From assembly GCA_046731855.1 (NCBI GenBank), contig JBKPLX010000258.1, positions 1-6,386 on the forward strand: a stretch of 6,386 bases of DNA, written 5' to 3'. Position 1 is the stretch's first letter, and each line of letters starts with the position of its first letter. Both the position numbers and the translations under genes were made by a program. The notes beneath the pieces were generated by a model that saw only the letters and a program-made list of their open reading frames with translations, was not told the origin of the DNA and did not search any database. The stretch comes from Udaeobacter sp046731855. Lineage in GTDB: Bacteria > Verrucomicrobiota > Verrucomicrobiia > Chthoniobacterales > UBA10450. This document shows, one piece after another, positions 5,056 to 6,386 of the stretch.

Positions 5056-5175
5056 TTAGGCTGCGGAGCCTCTTCGCCGATACCGACCGAGAAGCAACTC
5101 CGGAATGCAACAAAGGCCCAAGGCACCAATGATTGTTCCGACGCCGATCCACTTCCACCCGGACGATGGGCTCAG
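5056..5175 (-). CDS. Tiny putative membrane ORF, 39 codons, starting at CTG overlapping the upstream stop
   Basis: Immediately after the coiled-coil gene, a leftward frame reads L-SPSSGWKWIGVGTIIGALG, then LCCIPELLLGRYRRRGSAA and TAA. It has one hydrophobic helix (WIGVGTIIGALGLCCIPELLL) followed by a basic RYRRR tail, the positive-inside pattern of a small membrane protein. The first codon is CTG in the arrangement CTGA, which overlaps the neighbour's TGA exactly as an ATGA-coupled start would. No ATG, GTG or TTG is available in frame. It may use CTG, may have lost its ATG by mutation, or may be non-coding. The same frame stays open after the TAA down to 4735. Confidence 0.35.
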   Translation of the reverse strand: MSPSSGWKWIGVGTIIGALGLCCIPELLLGRYRRRGSAA

Positions 5176-5426
5176 CTCTTTTCGGGCGACACAACTTCTC
5201 TAACGGTTTGGACCTGCTCCTTGATTTCGTTAACTTGCGGATGCACGTCCTTAATCAAATCGTGCTCAGACTGAGAAAGCTTTTCAATGCGCTTTGTCAT
5301 TTCGTGCAGCTCTTTCAACATCGCATCCTGACGGTATGAGATGCGATGCATCCACCAGAAGCATATGACCCAGCAGGCTGTGCCGATGCAGGCTAGCGCG
5401 AACGCCATTACTTCGAAATTTTCCAT
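5172..5426 (-). CDS. Membrane-anchored coiled-coil protein, 84 aa, unknown function
   Basis: I choose ATG at 5426 (MENFEVMAF...) although the frame is open to 5606. The added N-terminal 60 residues are Arg/Ser-rich and look non-coding. Residues 5-26 form one hydrophobic helix (VMAFALACIGTACWVICFWW). Residues ~30-78 are strongly charged and heptad-like (AMLKELHEMTKRIEKLSQSE, then HPQVNEIKEQVQTVREVV), predicting a cytoplasmic coiled coil. The layout is like small envelope-anchored scaffolding proteins. No enzyme motif. The Shine-Dalgarno sequence is absent for this start; ATG at 5438 is an alternative, and ATG at 5408 would cut into the helix. Its stop overlaps the tiny membrane ORF downstream, suggesting a two-gene unit. 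The leftward neighbour upstream is the small basic protein. Confidence 0.65.
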   Translation of the reverse strand: MENFEVMAFALACIGTACWVICFWWMHRISYRQDAMLKELHEMTKRIEKLSQSEHDLIKDVHPQVNEIKEQVQTVREVVSPEKS

Positions 5427-5500
5427 GGAAAATTGCATCAGGAGGATTGCGAAATCATTTTTACATTTTCCCGAGAGGTTCGTCCTTGACGCTCCTTTGG

Positions 5501-5523
5501 TTTTCGAAGCACTTCGTCGAAAA
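5501..5523. repeat. Imperfect hairpin related to the one at 4433-4458
   Basis: TTTTCGA (5501-5507) and TCGAAAA (5517-5523) are inverted copies around AGCACTTCG. CGAAG/CTTCG can also pair inside. The core ACTTCGT and flanks TTTTCG/CGAAAA match the 4433-4458 element. It lies upstream of the coiled-coil gene. Confidence 0.4.
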
Positions 5524-5617
5524 AGCGAATCGAGGTTCGTGATTTCAGTCAAGGTTCGCTGGCGGGCGCTTCGCAGTTCAGGAAGCAGGCGAAACTCGGG
5601 ACGCACCTAAGCAGAAA

Positions 5618-5815
5618 TTAAACTGTGTCGCCATGATCGCCCTGGCCCTTTCGCACTTTGGTCTTAGCCTGCCGTCGCCGGTCGGAGGCAAGCGAACGGC
5701 CAACGCTTACCTCTTTCTTGAATTGACCCTTTGGATTCCGGCGGACATAGCGTTTTGATCCCTTTGGTGCGATTAGCTCGCGTTTACTCATTCTGGATTT
5801 TGTCTTTCTTGCCAT
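5618..5815 (-). CDS. Small basic conserved hypothetical protein, 65 aa
   Basis: ATG at 5815 is preceded by AAAGGGAATT, a usable Shine-Dalgarno sequence, and gives MARKTKSRMSKRELIAPKGS, KRYVRRNPKGQFKKEVSVGR and SLASDRRRQAKTKVRKGQGD, ending HGDTV. The order RxLIxPKGxKRYxRRxxxGxFxxxVxVGRSLxxDRRxxAKTxxxxGQGDxGD is, from memory, a widespread small protein (also in Alphaproteobacteria) without known function. The high Lys/Arg content suggests nucleic-acid contact, which is inference. The frame extends upstream to 5917, but the added residues look non-coding. Intact. It is divergent from the DNA-ligase remnant, sharing a 117-bp intergenic region. Confidence 0.82.
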   Translation of the reverse strand: MARKTKSRMSKRELIAPKGSKRYVRRNPKGQFKKEVSVGRSLASDRRRQAKTKVRKGQGDHGDTV

Positions 5816-5842
5816 AATTCCCTTTTCCTTGAGATAAGCATC

Positions 5843-5891
5843 GCACCAGGTGCTCGTGACGGTTTTGGAGAAACTTAACTTGAGTGACTCA
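5843..5891. promoter_or_regulatory. Two 11-bp palindromes in the divergent intergenic region
   Basis: GCACCAGGTGC (5843-5853) and TGAGTGACTCA (5881-5891) are each perfect 5-1-5 palindromes, lying between the leftward small basic gene and the rightward ligase remnant. They could be operators. The sequences differ from each other, so one common regulator is unlikely. Weak evidence. Confidence 0.25.
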
Positions 5892-5932
5892 GTAAAGGCG
5901 CGGATATCGCTTCGCATCCGTTACTAGAATTG

Positions 5933-6243
5933 ATGCAAAAAGTCCCAGCGCCTCTACGCTTCATCTCTCCGATGGAGTGCTTGGAAGTAGATCAGATTCC
6001 GGAGGGCGAACTCTGGCAGTACGAACTCAAGCTAGATGGATATCGTACATTGCCGTTAAACAGAATGGCGACGTTCGGTTATTTTCTCGAAATGGAAATT
6101 CTTTCGATTCAAAATTCCCATCAATCGCGCAGGCACTCGAAACGATACGAGTAAAACGTTTTATCCTGGACGGCGAGATTGTAGCGCTGGATGAACGCGG
6201 CCCGGACTTCGTAAACGCGCATGGAACACAAGGCGCGGTCTAA
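5933..6243 (+). pseudogene. ATP-dependent DNA ligase (LigD/LigC type), N-terminal adenylation-domain remnant, frameshifted and truncated
   Basis: The first frame gives MQKVPAPLRFISPMECLEVD, QIPEGELWQYELKLDGYR, with the ligase motif I KLDGYR (catalytic Lys33, which forms the AMP adduct). The next frame then gives YIAVKQNGDVRLFSRNGNSF, FPSIAQAL and FILDGEIVALDERG (motifs III and IIIa: LFSRNG, DGE). Restoring one T in CGTACATT (CGTTACATT, at 6046/6047) joins the frames. After DERG the homology stops around 6200-6215 and the frame ends at TAA 6241-6243. Motifs IV, V and the OB-fold are absent: about 95 residues remain of a domain of roughly 300. In intact systems such ligases pair with Ku for end joining; no Ku gene is in this window. 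Not functional as it stands. Confidence 0.7.
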
Positions 6244-6386
6244 TGAAGAACCTTGATCCCACTGACAGGGTGAATTTCTTCGCACGTCAAGCGCCAGATT
6301 CGTGTGCCACGCGGGTTCGTATTCGCCGCGTTGGCTTCGTGCATTGAATCGTAAAACAGCCATCCGGTGACCATCACGCGCTTGTG
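6240..6386 (-). CDS. Conserved hypothetical protein, C-terminal 48 residues (runs off right edge)
   Basis: The reverse strand is open from the edge to TAG at 6240-6242: HKRVMVTGWLFYDSMHEANA, ANTNPRGTRIWRLTCEEIHP, VSGIKVLH. The pattern VxVTGWLFxDxxHxxNAxxTNPxGTRIWRxTxxEIHPV is familiar to me as the C-terminus of a conserved hypothetical family found in many bacterial genomes, but I know no function for it. Its stop overlaps the stop of the ligase remnant (convergent), so the end of this gene marks the breakpoint region of the ligase. Confidence 0.65.
   Translation of the reverse strand, partial: HKRVMVTGWLFYDSMHEANAANTNPRGTRIWRLTCEEIHPVSGIKVLH

Noticed and set aside
5427..5606. N-terminal extension of the coiled-coil protein to the farthest start
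   Set aside because: The 60 added residues are Arg/Ser-rich without structure, and the membrane helix normally lies near the N-terminus in such proteins.
1..6386. CRISPR array, tRNA, rRNA, insertion sequence, defence or toxin-antitoxin system
   Set aside because: No regularly spaced repeats, no T-arm/anticodon pattern, no rRNA-like blocks, no transposase or terminal inverted repeats, and no pair of genes fitting a known defence or toxin-antitoxin layout were seen on either strand.

Overview
The window looks like a piece of a soil-type Acidobacteriota or Verrucomicrobiota chromosome. This is inferred from protein style only: a Pkn-type kinase N-terminus behind an ECF-type sigma factor, a secreted protein with an SAFFNPR...GFVLC leader, a galactose-oxidase-like secreted protein, and a TPR tail of the kind fused to kinases or winged-helix regulators. 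GC content is moderate to high. No rRNA, tRNA, CRISPR array or insertion sequence was recognised.

Left part (1-1397). A leftward secreted galactose-oxidase/kelch-like gene runs off the left edge. Its ribosome binding site and start codon lie in a perfect 10-bp inverted repeat. Next come a truncated C-terminal TPR remnant (+), a small putative membrane protein directly after it (+), and a 57-residue CxxC/HxxH protein (-).

Middle (1398-2288). Three broken genes are packed together: the N-terminal part of a secreted CocE/NonD-type hydrolase (+, with a frameshift), the first ~42 codons of a Ser/Thr kinase (-), and the last ~42 codons of an ECF-type sigma factor (-). Hydrolase and kinase are joined tail to tail, both having lost their 3' parts. 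A structured, repeat-bearing stretch then precedes the next gene.

Centre (2289-4034). The only long intact gene encodes a 555-residue secreted protein of a widespread but uncharacterised family, followed by a hairpin that may be its terminator.

Right part (4035-6386). This holds the 3' end of a prealbumin-like-domain gene (-, frameshifted), an ambiguous stretch with competing ORFs on both strands (about 4413-5055), a tiny putative membrane ORF lacking an ATG, a membrane-anchored coiled-coil protein (-), and a small basic conserved protein (-). It ends with the N-terminal part of an ATP-dependent DNA ligase (+, frameshifted and truncated) and the 3' end of a conserved hypothetical gene (-) at the right edge.

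No multi-gene functional system can be reconstructed. The main message is decay: at least six truncated or frame-broken genes in 6.4 kb. Three of the frame breaks are each explained by one missing base in a short homopolymer, so sequencing or assembly error must be weighed against real pseudogenisation. The truncations are not explained by such errors, but a chimeric assembly could mimic them.
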